DNA from: Hydrogenophaga palleronii_A
GTDB lineage: Bacteria > Pseudomonadota > Gammaproteobacteria > Burkholderiales > Burkholderiaceae_C
Assembly: GCF_031457455.1 (NCBI RefSeq)
Contig: NZ_JAVDWU010000004.1
Coordinates: forward strand, 186,001-250,000
Length of the DNA: 64,000 nucleotides
Reading direction: 5' to 3'
The stretch's first letter is position 1; each line of letters begins with the position of its first letter. Below are positions 44,693 through 54,024 of this stretch, one piece after another. Made by a program: the position numbers and the translations under genes. The notes below the pieces were generated by a model. That model was given only the letters and a program-made list of their open reading frames with translations, had not been told where the DNA came from and searched no databases.

Positions 44693-46300
44693 ATGCTGCG
44701 TTGGTTGGCCCCGGCCCTGTTGCTCCTGCTCGCGCTGATGCTCACCCTGCCGGTGTTGTCACTGGGCGCTTCGTGGTTTCAGTTTGACGCGGTGGCGTGC
44801 CAGGTGCTGAGCCAGATGGCCCAGACCGTGTTGCCCGAGTACGTGTTCACCACCGTGTGGCTCTGCGTGGCCGTGGCGGTGGGCGTGGCGGTGGTGGGCA
44901 TGGCCACGGCCAGCGCCGTCACGCTGTTTGACTTTCCCGGCCGCCGACTCTTTGAGTGGGCGCTGCTGCTGCCCCTGGCCATGCCGGCCTACGTGGTGGC
45001 CTACGCCTACACCGATTTCCTGCAGTTCAGCGGCCCGCTGCAGGTGTGGCTGCGCGAAAGTTTTGGCCTGAGCGGGCGCGTGTTCCCGGAAATCCGCAAC
45101 ACGCCGGGTGCGGTGTGGGTGTTCACCTTTTCGCTGTACCCCTATGTGTACCTGCTGGCGCGCACCGCGCTGGCAGAACGCGCCGCGCAACTCATGGAAG
45201 CCGCGCGCCTGCTGGGCGCCCCGCTGGCGCGCCGCATCCGCGAAGTCGCCTTGCCGCTGGCCCGCCCGGCCGTGGCCGCCGGTGTGGCGCTCGCGCTCAT
45301 GGAAACCCTGGCCGACTTTGGTGTGGCCAGCTATTTCGGCATCCAGACCTTCACCGCCGGCATCTACAAGGCCTGGTTGTCGATGGACATGCCGCTGGCC
45401 GCTGCCCAGTTGGCCACCATGTTGCTGGCCCTGGTGGCGCTGCTGCTGTGGCTGGAACATCGGGCCCAGCGCCGCATGCGCTTTGCCACGCTGCGCGGTC
45501 AGCGCGCCGGCAGTGCGGAAGCCCAGCCCGTGCGCCTGCGCGGCGGCCGCGCCGCATGGGCCGTGGTGGTGTGCAGCTTGCCCATTGCCTTCGGTTTTCT
45601 GCTGCCGGTGCTGTTCATGTTGCGCCCGCTCATTGGCGGCTGGGACGACCTGCCCTGGAGCAGCTTCGTGCAGTGGTCACGCAACAGCGTGTGGCTGGCC
45701 GGCCTGAGCGCCACGCTGGCCACCGCCATCGCACTGGCGCTGGCCTTTGCCCTGCGCGCCCGGCCCGGCCCGCTCACGCGCGGCGTGGTGCAGCTCGCCA
45801 GCCTGGGCTATGCCGTGCCCGGCGCGGTGATCGTGGTCGGCATCTTGCTGCCCATCGGTTGGGTGCAGGCCGCACAGCCCGACACGCGCGTGGGCTACCT
45901 CATCACCGCCACCGCGCTCGGCATCGTCTGGGCCTATTTGGTGCGCTTCACCGCCGTGGCGCTGCAGTCCATGCAGAGCGGCTACGCCCGCATTCCCGCC
46001 AGCCTCGACGATTCCGCCCGCATGCTGGGCACCACCGGCCTGGGCCTGGCCTTGCGCGTGCATTGGCCGCTGCTCAAGCGCTCCACAGCAGCGGCCGCGC
46101 TGCTGGTGTTTGTGGACGTGATGAAGGAACTGCCCGCCACTCTGGTGCTGCGCCCCTTCAACAGCGACACCCTGGCCGTGGTCACCTACCAACTGGCCCG
46201 CGACGAGCGGCTGGGCGAAGCCGCGCTGCCCGCGCTCACGCTGGTGCTGGTGGGGCTGTTGCCGGTGATCCTGCTGAGCCGAACCCTGCGGGCGCGGTGA
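44693..46300 (+). CDS. fbpB: Iron(III) ABC transporter permease FbpB-like
   Basis: 535 residues with about twelve transmembrane helices in two tandem permease halves. Each half carries the EAA loop: EAARLLGAPLARRIREVALPLARPAVAAG in the first and DDSARMLGTTGLGLALRVHWPLLK in the second (each given as its key segment). This two-in-one layout is typical of FbpB/SfuB iron importers. No periplasmic iron-binding protein (FbpA) gene is adjacent. Confidence 0.9.
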   Translation: MLRWLAPALLLLLALMLTLPVLSLGASWFQFDAVACQVLSQMAQTVLPEYVFTTVWLCVAVAVGVAVVGMATASAVTLFDFPGRRLFEWALLLPLAMPAYVVAYAYTDFLQFSGPLQVWLRESFGLSGRVFPEIRNTPGAVWVFTFSLYPYVYLLARTALAERAAQLMEAARLLGAPLARRIREVALPLARPAVAAGVALALMETLADFGVASYFGIQTFTAGIYKAWLSMDMPLAAAQLATMLLALVALLLWLEHRAQRRMRFATLRGQRAGSAEAQPVRLRGGRAAWAVVVCSLPIAFGFLLPVLFMLRPLIGGWDDLPWSSFVQWSRNSVWLAGLSATLATAIALALAFALRARPGPLTRGVVQLASLGYAVPGAVIVVGILLPIGWVQAAQPDTRVGYLITATALGIVWAYLVRFTAVALQSMQSGYARIPASLDDSARMLGTTGLGLALRVHWPLLKRSTAAAALLVFVDVMKELPATLVLRPFNSDTLAVVTYQLARDERLGEAALPALTLVLVGLLPVILLSRTLRAR

Positions 46301-46356
46301 TGGGGTCGACGGGCAACTGAGCCCCCTGGTCGGTGGTGGCCCTGCCGCGCTGTGCG

Positions 46357-46710
46357 CTACTCCGCTGGCTTCGGCAATGACCCGTAGAACACCCGCACTT
46401 CGCTCACCTTGTCGTTCTCAAACCGGAAATACTCCGTGTTGGCGAATGTGGAGCCATCTTTGGCCGTGGCTGAGTAGAGAATGAAAGCGTCGTTTCCCTC
46501 GACCATCAGTTTGATGATCTCGAACGCCTCGGTCCGCTGACTGTTGGGCCAACAACGTTCGAAGTAGGTGCTGCGGTCGAGGTGCGGGTCGTGCGGACTG
46601 CCGAAGGTGAACCCCTCGTTCAACAGCGCTTCCAGTGCAGCCCGGTCCTTGCGTTCGTAGGCGCGAAAGTACGCGCGGATGCTCTCGGCAATGGTGTTGG
46701 GGTTTGACAT
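46357..46710 (-). CDS. SnoaL/NTF2-like small protein
   Basis: 117 residues from ATG giving MSNPNTIAESIRAYF. The sequence RAYERKDRAALEALLNEGF followed by DRSTYFERCWP and strands to the C terminus fits the NTF2-like, SnoaL-type fold found in nuclear transport factor 2 relatives and small isomerases. No catalytic assignment is possible. It is followed on the same strand side by the VOC gene, 52 bases upstream. Confidence 0.8.
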   Translation of the reverse strand: MSNPNTIAESIRAYFRAYERKDRAALEALLNEGFTFGSPHDPHLDRSTYFERCWPNSQRTEAFEIIKLMVEGNDAFILYSATAKDGSTFANTEYFRFENDKVSEVRVFYGSLPKPAE

Positions 46711-46762
46711 CTGAAACTCGCTGTTTGTGGGTGCTTTCCGTATGGGCGCAAGGTGCCAATGG

Positions 46763-47191
46763 TCAATCCTTCGGCATCTCCCGCGGCCCGCCATTCACCG
46801 CCCAGGCCGTGCCGTACCGGTCGGTCAGCATGCCAAAGCGCTCGGCCCAGAAGGTCTCGCCCAGGGGCATCTGCACGCTGCCACCGTCAACCAAGGCATT
46901 GAAGATGCGTTCGGCTTCGGCTGCTGTGGGGTAGGTGATGGCCAGCATCACGCCCTTCATGCCGTCGAAGGGCACACCGGGCATGGCGTCGCCGGCCATG
47001 AGCGCGAAGTCCGGGTGCACCAGGTAGGCGTGCATGATCTTGTCTGCATGCTCGGGGGGCACCGGTTCGCCGTCGGGCATCTGCCCGTAGGTCATCAGGG
47101 CTTCGAGCTTGGCGTCGAGCACCTGGGCATAGAACTTCATGGCTTCGGCACAGGTGCCGTCGAAGGACAGGTAGGCACACAGCTGGGGCAT
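46763..47191 (-). CDS. VOC/PhnB-like glyoxalase-fold protein
   Basis: 142 residues, ATG with AGGAAAT upstream. PQLCAYLSFDGTCAEAMKFY, the central HPDFALMAGDAMPG and the final MPLGETFWAERFGMLTDRYG are typical of PhnB-type proteins in the vicinal oxygen chelate superfamily. Substrate and metal use are unknown. It is probably co-transcribed with the SnoaL-like gene. Confidence 0.88.
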   Translation of the reverse strand: MPQLCAYLSFDGTCAEAMKFYAQVLDAKLEALMTYGQMPDGEPVPPEHADKIMHAYLVHPDFALMAGDAMPGVPFDGMKGVMLAITYPTAAEAERIFNALVDGGSVQMPLGETFWAERFGMLTDRYGTAWAVNGGPREMPKD

Positions 47192-47394
47192 GGGATTTCC
47201 TTTCAGGATTGTTGAAATGGGCTGACAACACCACGACGAACCAGGTTGCCCTGATTCGACATCAGGCGCCATCTTTTTTTGCCAGATGACAGGCGGGCAC
47301 CCACGTCACCGAATGCTTGCCCGCAACGTGCCACCGCCCGCCGGGTAGCATTGCTGCTGCCCTTCTTCCCGAAAGCCACCTGAGACCGCTGTTT

Positions 47395-48837
47395 GTGAGC
47401 ACCCGCCCCGAACCCGCCGAATTTCGCGACCTGGCCCTGGCGCACGCCATGCAGGCCATCGAGGCGGGTGGCGCGCTGGACGATGCCGGTGAAATGGCGC
47501 TGGCGCACGCCCGCCACACCAGCGACCAAGGCCGGCTGTTGGAGCGTGCGCGCCTGCTGGCACAGCGACTCGGGCTGGTGGACGAATGGGCGCGGTTGCG
47601 CACCGGCCTGTGGGTGGCGGGCGGCCTGCTGGGCGTGCTGGCCTTTTTGCTGGCGGGTGGCTTGCTCACCCGTGCGCTGGGCAGCGGGCAAACGGTGAAC
47701 GCGGCTTTCGCCTTCGTGGCCATGCTGGGCGTGCCGGTGGTGGCCTTGCTGGTGTGGGTGCTGTGGGCACTGGCGTCGGCCGGATCGGCCCGTGCTGCGG
47801 GGCCATGGTCCTTGGGGAAGCTGGCGCTGGGCCTGGCCGCGCGCCTTCCTGGCCTGCATGGCCCGCACGCGATGAGCCTGCTGCGCGGCGTGAACGCGGT
47901 GCTGCGCGAACACCGGCTTGGTCTGTGGGTGTTCGGTGCGCTCAGCCACCTGCTGTGGGCACTGGCGTTTGCGCTGGTGCTGGCCAGCTTGTTGATGCTG
48001 TTTGCCTTTCAATCCTGGTCGCTCACCTGGGAAACCACCATCCTGAGCCCCGCCTTTTTTGAGGGCTTTTTGCAAGTCACAGGCTGGCTGCCGCGCGCGC
48101 TGGGTTTTCCGGTGCCAGATGCGGTGACCGTGAACGCACCGCCCAGCGCTCAGGGCGCGCAGGCCATGGCCTGGTGGCTGCTGGCCAGCGCCTTGTTCTA
48201 CGGCCTGGTGCCCCGGTTGGTCGCCTTGGTGGTGTGCGCGCTGGTGTGGCAGCGGCGCGCCATGCGGCTGTCGCTGGACATGAGTGATCCGTACTTTCGC
48301 CAGTTGCTCACCCGCTTCCAGGCCATGGACCCACCCCAGGTGGTGGACGCCGAACACGCACCACCGCATGTGCAAGGCCCGCAGGCGTTCCGGCCCCGAT
48401 CTCCCGGTGAGGCCGTGGGCCGGGTCCTGATCGGGTTTGAACTCCCGTCTGAAATGGTCTGGCCCCCCGCGGCGCTGGCCGCGCAGGTGCATGCCGTGCA
48501 CACGGTTGCCGGCACCATGTCCGAGCGCCTGCACCTGTTGACCACGCTGGCATCTGCGCCCGCGGTAGACGCCGTGTTCGTGTGCGCCGCAGCCGCCAGC
48601 CCGGACCGGGGCGCCGAACGCTTCTTGCGGCAGCTCTGCAGCCACACCCACCGCTGCGCGTTGCTGCCACTGGGGCGCGGGCCGGGCGGTGCATGGATCG
48701 AAGGCGACAAGCCTGGGCGCTGGGCCGACTGGCTCAAAGCCAGTGAGCTGTCTGCTGTGCAGCTTTGTGCCACATCGGCCGACGCTGCCCAATGGCTGGC
48801 CAGCGACGCGGCAAGCCTGCCAACGGGCACAACATGA
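47395..48837 (+). CDS. DUF2868 membrane protein
   Basis: 480 residues from GTG giving VSTRPEPAEFRDLAL. The N-terminal domain has HARHTSDQGRLLERARLLAQ. About four transmembrane helices follow (near 77-100, 105-128, 185-208 and 258-285), then a long soluble C-terminal part. It matches DUF2868 in layout; function unknown. Its TGA overlaps the start of the DUF3482 GTPase (ATGA), so the two are translationally coupled and probably work together. Confidence 0.82.
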   Translation: MSTRPEPAEFRDLALAHAMQAIEAGGALDDAGEMALAHARHTSDQGRLLERARLLAQRLGLVDEWARLRTGLWVAGGLLGVLAFLLAGGLLTRALGSGQTVNAAFAFVAMLGVPVVALLVWVLWALASAGSARAAGPWSLGKLALGLAARLPGLHGPHAMSLLRGVNAVLREHRLGLWVFGALSHLLWALAFALVLASLLMLFAFQSWSLTWETTILSPAFFEGFLQVTGWLPRALGFPVPDAVTVNAPPSAQGAQAMAWWLLASALFYGLVPRLVALVVCALVWQRRAMRLSLDMSDPYFRQLLTRFQAMDPPQVVDAEHAPPHVQGPQAFRPRSPGEAVGRVLIGFELPSEMVWPPAALAAQVHAVHTVAGTMSERLHLLTTLASAPAVDAVFVCAAAASPDRGAERFLRQLCSHTHRCALLPLGRGPGGAWIEGDKPGRWADWLKASELSAVQLCATSADAAQWLASDAASLPTGTT

Positions 48838-50228
48838 CCCAGGAAGCCATCCACATCGCCGTGGTAGGCCACACCAACGCCGGCAAAACCTCGCTGCTGC
48901 GCACGCTCACGCGCCAGGCGCGCTTCGGCGAAGTGTCTGATCGGCCCGGCACCACCCGCCACGTCGAAGCCATTGGCCTGCAGGTCGACGGTGTCACCCG
49001 TGTGCGCTATTTCGACACGCCCGGCCTGGAAGACTCGGTGGCGCTGCAGCACCACCTGAAGCAGATGCCCGAAGCACTCACGCCGCCCCAGCGCGTGCGC
49101 GCCCTGCTGGATGGTCCGGAAGCGCACGGCGTGTTCGAGCAGGAAGTCAAGGTGCTGCGGCAACTGCTGCAGGCCGACGCCGCGATCGTCGTCATCGACT
49201 GCCGCGAACCCGTGCTGCCCAAATACCGCAGCGAAATCGAGGTGCTCACCGGCTGCGCGCGACCCATCATGCCGGTGCTCAACTTCGTGCGCGCCGAAGG
49301 TGGCCGTGAACCCGAATGGCGCGAACTGCTGGCCGCCTACGGACTGCACGCCGCCGTGCGCTTTGATGCGGTGGCGCCCTTCGTGGGCTCAGAGCGCCAG
49401 CTTTACGAAGACCTGGGCACGCTGCTGCGCGACCACCGCCCCACGCTGCAAGCCGTGCTGACCGAGCTGGACCAGCAAGCGCAGGCGCGCCGCACCGCCA
49501 GCGCCCGCCGCGTGGCCGATGCGCTCATCAGCGCTGCTGCCATGCGCCGCGAAGCGCCCGGCGACACCGTGGCCGACGCAGCAGCCCGCAGCGCCTTTGT
49601 GACCGCTTTCCGTGCCGAGCTGGTGCAAAGCCTGCAGCTGGCCGTGAACGACCTGCTGGCACTGCACGGCTTTGCCAGGGACGATGCGCAACTCGACGTG
49701 ATGGCCTGGGCCAGCGGGCGCTGGGCCACCGACCTGTTCAACCCGGAAGCCCTGGCCAGCGTGGGCCGCCTGCTGGGCCAGGGCGCGGCCGCCGGTGCGG
49801 CGGTGGGTCTCACACTGGACATTGCCCTGGCCGGCCTGTCGCTGGGCACCGGCACCGTGCTGGGCGCGGCCATTGGCGGTGTGGTGGGGCAGGGCTGGGG
49901 CCAGTTGCCGCGCAAGCTGCGCAACCGCGTGATGCGCATCGAAGAACTCACCCTGCAGGACGACGTGCTCGCCGTGCTGGCCGACGGCCTGCTGCAACTC
50001 TGCCAACGCCTGCAGGCGCGCGGCCACGCGGCGCTGGAACCCCTGGCCGTTCGGCTAGCGCCCGGCGACAGCTACCGTGCCGACCTGAAAGCCCTGCTGG
50101 CCGACCTGGCCCCCGCCCGCAGCCACCCCGAATGGGAACTGGCCCACGGGAGCCCGGCCGACACCGATGGCCGCCGAGAAGCCTTGCGCCAGACCGTCGC
50201 CCAGCGTGTCGAAAGCATGCTCGACTGA
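48834..50228 (+). CDS. DUF3482 GTPase
   Basis: 464 residues. The N-terminal Era-like GTPase domain has P-loop VVGHTNAGKTSLLRTL, switch I DRPGTTRHVEAIG and G3 FDTPGLEDSV. The usual G4 NKxD reads LNFVRAE here, so guanine specificity is uncertain. The C-terminal half contains small hydrophobic glycine-rich segments (GAAAGAAVGLTLDIALAGLS and LGAAIGGVVGQGWGQLP) that may insert in membranes. It resembles DUF3482 proteins paired with DUF2868. Role unknown; membrane-associated partner of the preceding gene by inference. Confidence 0.82.
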   Translation: MTQEAIHIAVVGHTNAGKTSLLRTLTRQARFGEVSDRPGTTRHVEAIGLQVDGVTRVRYFDTPGLEDSVALQHHLKQMPEALTPPQRVRALLDGPEAHGVFEQEVKVLRQLLQADAAIVVIDCREPVLPKYRSEIEVLTGCARPIMPVLNFVRAEGGREPEWRELLAAYGLHAAVRFDAVAPFVGSERQLYEDLGTLLRDHRPTLQAVLTELDQQAQARRTASARRVADALISAAAMRREAPGDTVADAAARSAFVTAFRAELVQSLQLAVNDLLALHGFARDDAQLDVMAWASGRWATDLFNPEALASVGRLLGQGAAAGAAVGLTLDIALAGLSLGTGTVLGAAIGGVVGQGWGQLPRKLRNRVMRIEELTLQDDVLAVLADGLLQLCQRLQARGHAALEPLAVRLAPGDSYRADLKALLADLAPARSHPEWELAHGSPADTDGRREALRQTVAQRVESMLD

Positions 50229-50261
50229 CCGCCGAGCGCCCTGCGGCTACCATCTCCCTCC

Positions 50262-51515
50262 ATGGCGCTGAACTGGATCTGGATCGGTTTCTTCCTTGTC
50301 GCATTCACCACCGCGGCGGCGCGCTGGCTGTTGGGCGACGACGCGATCTTCCAGGCGCTGCTCAAAGCCCTGTTCGACAGCGCTCGAACCGGCTTCGAGA
50401 TTTCCCTGGGCCTGGCCGGCATCATGGCTCTGTGGCTGGGGCTGATGCGTGTGGGCGAGCGCGCCGGCATGATCGAACTGCTCGCCCGCGCGGCCGGGCC
50501 GCTGCTGCGGCGCCTGTTCCCTGGCGTGCCGCAAGGCCACCCTGCGCAGGGCGCGATGACCATGAACATTTCCGCCAACCTGCTGGGGCTGGACAACGCG
50601 GCCACGCCTCTGGGCCTGAAGGCCATGCAGGAACTGCAGAGCCTCAACACCGAGCCGGCCGGCACGGCCAGCCAGGCGCAGATCATGTTCGTGGTCATGA
50701 ACACGGCGGGCCTCACGCTCATTCCCACCTCGGTGATCGCCATTCGCCAGAGCATGGCAGTCAAACAGGGGCTGGGCGCGGATTTCAACGCGGCCGACAT
50801 CTTTCTGCCCACCCTGCTGGTGACGTTCACGGCGCTGCTGGCTGGTGTGCTGGCCGTGGCGGTGGCCCAGCGCCTGCCGCTGTGGCGTGCGCGCTTTCTG
50901 GTACCGGTGCTGGCCGTGGGCGGCCTGCTGGCGGCGGCTGTGGCTGCACTGGCCCGCTTGCCGGCCGAACAGGCCTCGCGCATCGCCGGTACCACCGGCG
51001 CGGTGGCCATTCTGGGTATCGTGATGCTGTTTCTGCTTGCCGCGGCGTGGCGCCGCATCAACGCCTACGACGCCTTCATCGAAGGGGCCAAGGAAGGCTT
51101 CGGCGTGGCCATCCAGATCGTCCCCTACCTGATTGCCATCCTGATCGCCATCGGGCTGTTTCGCGCGGCCGGTTGCATGGACTACCTGCTGGCGGTCATT
51201 GGCGCCGGGGTGACCGCCCTGGGACTGGACACCGACTTTCTGCCCGCGCTGCCAGTGGGCTTGATGAAGGTGCTCTCTGGCGCCGGTGCGCGCGGGCTCA
51301 TGATCGACGTGATGCAGGTGCACGGGGTGGACTCGTTCGCCGGGCGCCTCGCCGCCATCGTGCAGGGCTCCACAGAGACCACTTTCTACGTGCTGGCCGT
51401 GTACTTCGGCAGTGTGGGGGTGAAGCACACGCGGCATGCGCTGGCGTGTGCACTGTTCGCCGATGTGGTGGGCCTGTTTGCCGCGATTGGCGTGGGGTAC
51501 GCCATGCTGCGCTGA
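50262..51515 (+). CDS. SpmA-SpmB fused nucleoside recognition domain protein
   Basis: 417 residues, polytopic. The first half matches SpmA (WLGLMRVGERAGMIELLARA, MNISANLLGLDNAATPLGLK), the second half SpmB (AYDAFIEGAKEGFGVAIQIV, SGAGARGLMIDVM, FAGRLAAIVQGSTETTFYVL). Two Gate/nucleoside-recognition domains are fused. In Bacillus these are separate spore maturation proteins; in non-spore-forming proteobacteria they are membrane transporters of unknown substrate. Confidence 0.9.
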   Translation: MALNWIWIGFFLVAFTTAAARWLLGDDAIFQALLKALFDSARTGFEISLGLAGIMALWLGLMRVGERAGMIELLARAAGPLLRRLFPGVPQGHPAQGAMTMNISANLLGLDNAATPLGLKAMQELQSLNTEPAGTASQAQIMFVVMNTAGLTLIPTSVIAIRQSMAVKQGLGADFNAADIFLPTLLVTFTALLAGVLAVAVAQRLPLWRARFLVPVLAVGGLLAAAVAALARLPAEQASRIAGTTGAVAILGIVMLFLLAAAWRRINAYDAFIEGAKEGFGVAIQIVPYLIAILIAIGLFRAAGCMDYLLAVIGAGVTALGLDTDFLPALPVGLMKVLSGAGARGLMIDVMQVHGVDSFAGRLAAIVQGSTETTFYVLAVYFGSVGVKHTRHALACALFADVVGLFAAIGVGYAMLR

Positions 51516-51691
51516 AGGCATGGTTCAAACGCCTGTTTGGGGCGGCAGACATTTCAAAACCTCGACTCCCGCAGAATGGGGATCCGGCTTGGGCGGGCCC
51601 ATGGCGGGGGAGGGCGAATCGATCCTCGCCGCGTGGGCCGTGTCGCTGCCACCCACTCATCGCACCACCCTGATTCAAGGAGTCCCACCCG

Positions 51692-52105
51692 ATGTCAAAA
51701 CCACCCGTTCCACCGCCCCACAAGCCCTCTGACCTGCCCAGCAAGCAGCCGCCCAGCCCGGCCAACATGGTCAGCCGCACCCCCCGTGCCCCAGGCTCAA
51801 AACCGGCCGAAGCTGACGAAGAACACCTGCAACTGCCACACGAGCGCGACCAGAACACGCAGATGACTGATGGCAAGCCCCAACGTGTCATGGAGCAAGC
51901 CGCCAAGGACATTGAAAACGGCCAGGTTGACACCGATATGCGCGCTACGCCCGGCCTGGATGCCGAGAAGCGCGCGCAAGATGTGCCCGGCGCGAGCGGT
52001 CGCTCCACCAGGAAGGACAGTCCCATCGGCCCGACGGACGTGCCTGTCTCCAAGAAGGGGCGCGACCCGCAGCCTGTGGCACCGGTACCCAGTACGCGCC
52101 GGTGA
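51692..52105 (+). CDS. Small disordered hypothetical protein
   Basis: 137 residues, rich in Pro, Asp, Lys and Gln, with no hydrophobic core: PPVPPPHKPSDLPSKQPP, HERDQNTQMTDGKPQRVMEQ, DTDMRATPGLDAEKRAQDVP. A good AAGGAG ribosome site precedes the ATG, which supports real translation. I do not recognise a family; it looks intrinsically disordered, stress-protein-like in composition only. Confidence 0.65.
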   Translation: MSKPPVPPPHKPSDLPSKQPPSPANMVSRTPRAPGSKPAEADEEHLQLPHERDQNTQMTDGKPQRVMEQAAKDIENGQVDTDMRATPGLDAEKRAQDVPGASGRSTRKDSPIGPTDVPVSKKGRDPQPVAPVPSTRR

Positions 52106-52123
52106 CTTCACCCCTTCCGGCAA

Positions 52124-52166
52124 CCCAAAAACAAAAAGCCGGAAGGCTTTGGACCGTTCCGGCTTT
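52124..52166 (-). terminator. Intrinsic terminator of tRNA-Arg
   Basis: Downstream of the tRNA on the minus strand: stem AAAGCCGGAA with TTCCGGCTTT, loop of about 12 bases, then a T-rich tail TTTTTGTTTTTGGG. Perfect ten-base arms and the U-tract make this the clearest rho-independent terminator in the window. Confidence 0.85.
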
Positions 52167-52171
52167 CAATT

Positions 52172-52246
52172 TGGTACCACCAACAGGAATCGAACCTGTA
52201 TCTAGCGCTTAGGAGGCGCTCGTTCTATCCATTGAACTATGGCGGC
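52172..52246 (-). tRNA. tRNA-Arg (anticodon CCT)
   Basis: Cloverleaf seen on the minus strand: acceptor GCCGCCA pairing with TGGTGGT (G-U at positions 1-72 and 4-69), D-arm GTTCAATGGATAGAAC, anticodon stem AGCGC/GCGCT with loop CTCCTAA giving anticodon CCT (reads AGG), T-arm ACAGGTTCGATTCCTGT, encoded CCA. The terminator follows directly. Confidence 0.95.
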
Positions 52247-52289
52247 GAAAAATGGAGAGCCCGCATTGTACGGGGCCGCTCTGTGTCGG

Positions 52290-53216
52290 CTAAGGTGATG
52301 GGGCCTGGCGCAGCAGCTTGCCGCACACCGGTACGTATTCGCCCAGGAAGTCCAGAAAGCTGCGCACCGCCGGTGACAGCCCGCGGCGGGAAGGAAACAC
52401 CGCGTGCACCACGCCCACCGGCATGGACCAATCCGGCAGCAGGCGCACCAGGCGGCCGTCGCGCAACTCGTCTTCGCACATGTAGTCTGGCAGCCAGCAC
52501 ATGCCGCTGCCGCCCAGCACGGCGCGCTTCAGGGTGAGCAGGTCGTCTGCGATGTAGCGGGGCCGGTACTGCAGCATGGCCTCCCGGCCCTGGGTGTGCG
52601 TCAGACGCACGCTGACCTGCCCATCTGTGGCCGACATCGCCACGCTGTCGAGCTGGCTGGCTTCTTCCAGGGTGACCGGCGTGCCCTGGCGTTCCAGCAG
52701 CGCCGGGCTGGCCACCAGCACGGAGCGGGCGTCGTCCAGCCGCTTGATGACCAGGCTGCCGCTTTCCTCCAGCGACAGGCGCACGCGCAAGGCCACGTCC
52801 ACGCCTTCCTTCACCAGATCCACCACCCGGTTGTTCACCTCCATCTCCACGCGCATCTGGGGGTGCCGCGCCAGGTAGATCGGCATCACGTCGGCCAGCA
52901 CCGTCTGCGCCAGCGTGACCGGGCACACCACGCGGATCGTGCCGCGCGGCTCGGTCTGCGCATTGGCCACCACGTCGGCCGCGGCCTGCGCCGATTCGCG
53001 CATGGCCTGGCAGTGGCGCAAAAACGTTTCGCCCACCTCGGTCAACGAAAGCTTGCGCGTGGTGCGCTGCAGCAGGCGCACACCCAGCTGCGCCTCCAGC
53101 CCCGCCACCCGGCGCGACAGCCGCGACTTGGGCATGCCCAGCGCCCGGCCCGCTGCGGCAAAGCCACCGCGCTCCACCACCTCGGCAAACAGCAGCATGT
53201 CGTTCAGGTCTTGCAT
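52290..53216 (-). CDS. LysR-family transcriptional regulator
   Basis: 308 residues. The N-terminal winged helix-turn-helix reads FAEVVERGGFAAAGRALGMP then KSRLSRRVAGLEAQLGVRLL, typical LysR. The effector domain follows (GTIRVVCPVTLAQTVLADV). It is divergent from the azoreductase gene, 163 bases apart, the usual arrangement for a LysR regulator and its target; the inducer, perhaps a quinone or electrophile, is unknown. Confidence 0.93.
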   Translation of the reverse strand: MQDLNDMLLFAEVVERGGFAAAGRALGMPKSRLSRRVAGLEAQLGVRLLQRTTRKLSLTEVGETFLRHCQAMRESAQAAADVVANAQTEPRGTIRVVCPVTLAQTVLADVMPIYLARHPQMRVEMEVNNRVVDLVKEGVDVALRVRLSLEESGSLVIKRLDDARSVLVASPALLERQGTPVTLEEASQLDSVAMSATDGQVSVRLTHTQGREAMLQYRPRYIADDLLTLKRAVLGGSGMCWLPDYMCEDELRDGRLVRLLPDWSMPVGVVHAVFPSRRGLSPAVRSFLDFLGEYVPVCGKLLRQAPSP

Positions 53217-53301
53217 GGGCGTCCTTTGGGTTTGGAGGTGATCGGTTGGGATGATTGTCCTGATTCTGGAACGATTTGTCTCGAAGTTGCCGCCTTATCA
53301 A

Positions 53302-53318
53302 GGATTGGGCTGGAATCC
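53302..53318. promoter_or_regulatory. Candidate LysR site in azoR promoter region
   Basis: An imperfect palindrome, GGATTGGGCTGGAATCC (GGATT and AATCC arms), lies 62 bases upstream of azoR and 86 from lysR. It has LysR-box-like symmetry (ATT-N7-AAT) but is a single, modest hit. Confidence 0.3.
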
Positions 53319-53379
53319 ACAATCTATCCAACGCCGCTCGTTGCGGTGGCCCTGCTTCTCAACCCCTTCGGAGAACCCC

Positions 53380-54024
53380 ATGAAACTGCTTCACATCGAT
53401 TCCGCCATCACCGGCGACCAGTCCGTTTCCCGCCAGCTCACCGCCCGGGCCGTGGCCGCCTGGCAAGCCACCCACCCCGGCACCCAGGTGGAACACCTTG
53501 ACCTGGCCAAGAACACCCCGCCCCACCTCAGCGCAGACGCGCTGGGCTTTCGCACCGGCCAGGACGCCACCACCGAAATCCAACGCCAGGAAAACGCCCT
53601 GTCTGAACAACTGGTGAGCCAGTTCCTGGCCGCCGACGTGATCGTCATTGGCGCCCCGCTGTACAACTTCACCATTCCCACCCAGCTCAAGGCCTGGATC
53701 GACCGCGTGGCCCAGGCTGGCCGCACCTTCACCTACACCGAACAAGGCCCCAAAGGCCTGGCCGGCGGCAAGACCGTGATCGTCGCCATCACCCGCGGCG
53801 GCGTGTACTCCACCAGCGAAGCCGGCCGCGCCATGGAACACCAGGAAAGCTATTTGCAGACCGTGTTCGGCTTCTTCGGCATCACCGATGTGCGCTTTGT
53901 GCGCGCCGAAGGCGTGGCCATGGGGCCGGATGCCAAGGCACAGGCCCTGAGCACGGCCGAAGGCGAGCTGCGTGCGCACACGGGTGTGGCGGCGAACCAG
54001 GCTGTGGTGGCGCAGGTGGCTTGA
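53380..54024 (+). CDS. azoR: FMN-dependent NADH azoreductase/quinone reductase
   Basis: 214 residues from ATG giving MKLLHIDSAITGDQSVSRQL, preceded by GGAG. The flavodoxin-like fold shows HIDSAITGDQSVSR for FMN phosphate, IGAPLYNFTIPTQLKAWID and the conserved ITRGGVYS loop. It reduces quinones and azo compounds by two electrons. It is divergent from its likely LysR regulator. Confidence 0.92.
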   Translation: MKLLHIDSAITGDQSVSRQLTARAVAAWQATHPGTQVEHLDLAKNTPPHLSADALGFRTGQDATTEIQRQENALSEQLVSQFLAADVIVIGAPLYNFTIPTQLKAWIDRVAQAGRTFTYTEQGPKGLAGGKTVIVAITRGGVYSTSEAGRAMEHQESYLQTVFGFFGITDVRFVRAEGVAMGPDAKAQALSTAEGELRAHTGVAANQAVVAQVA

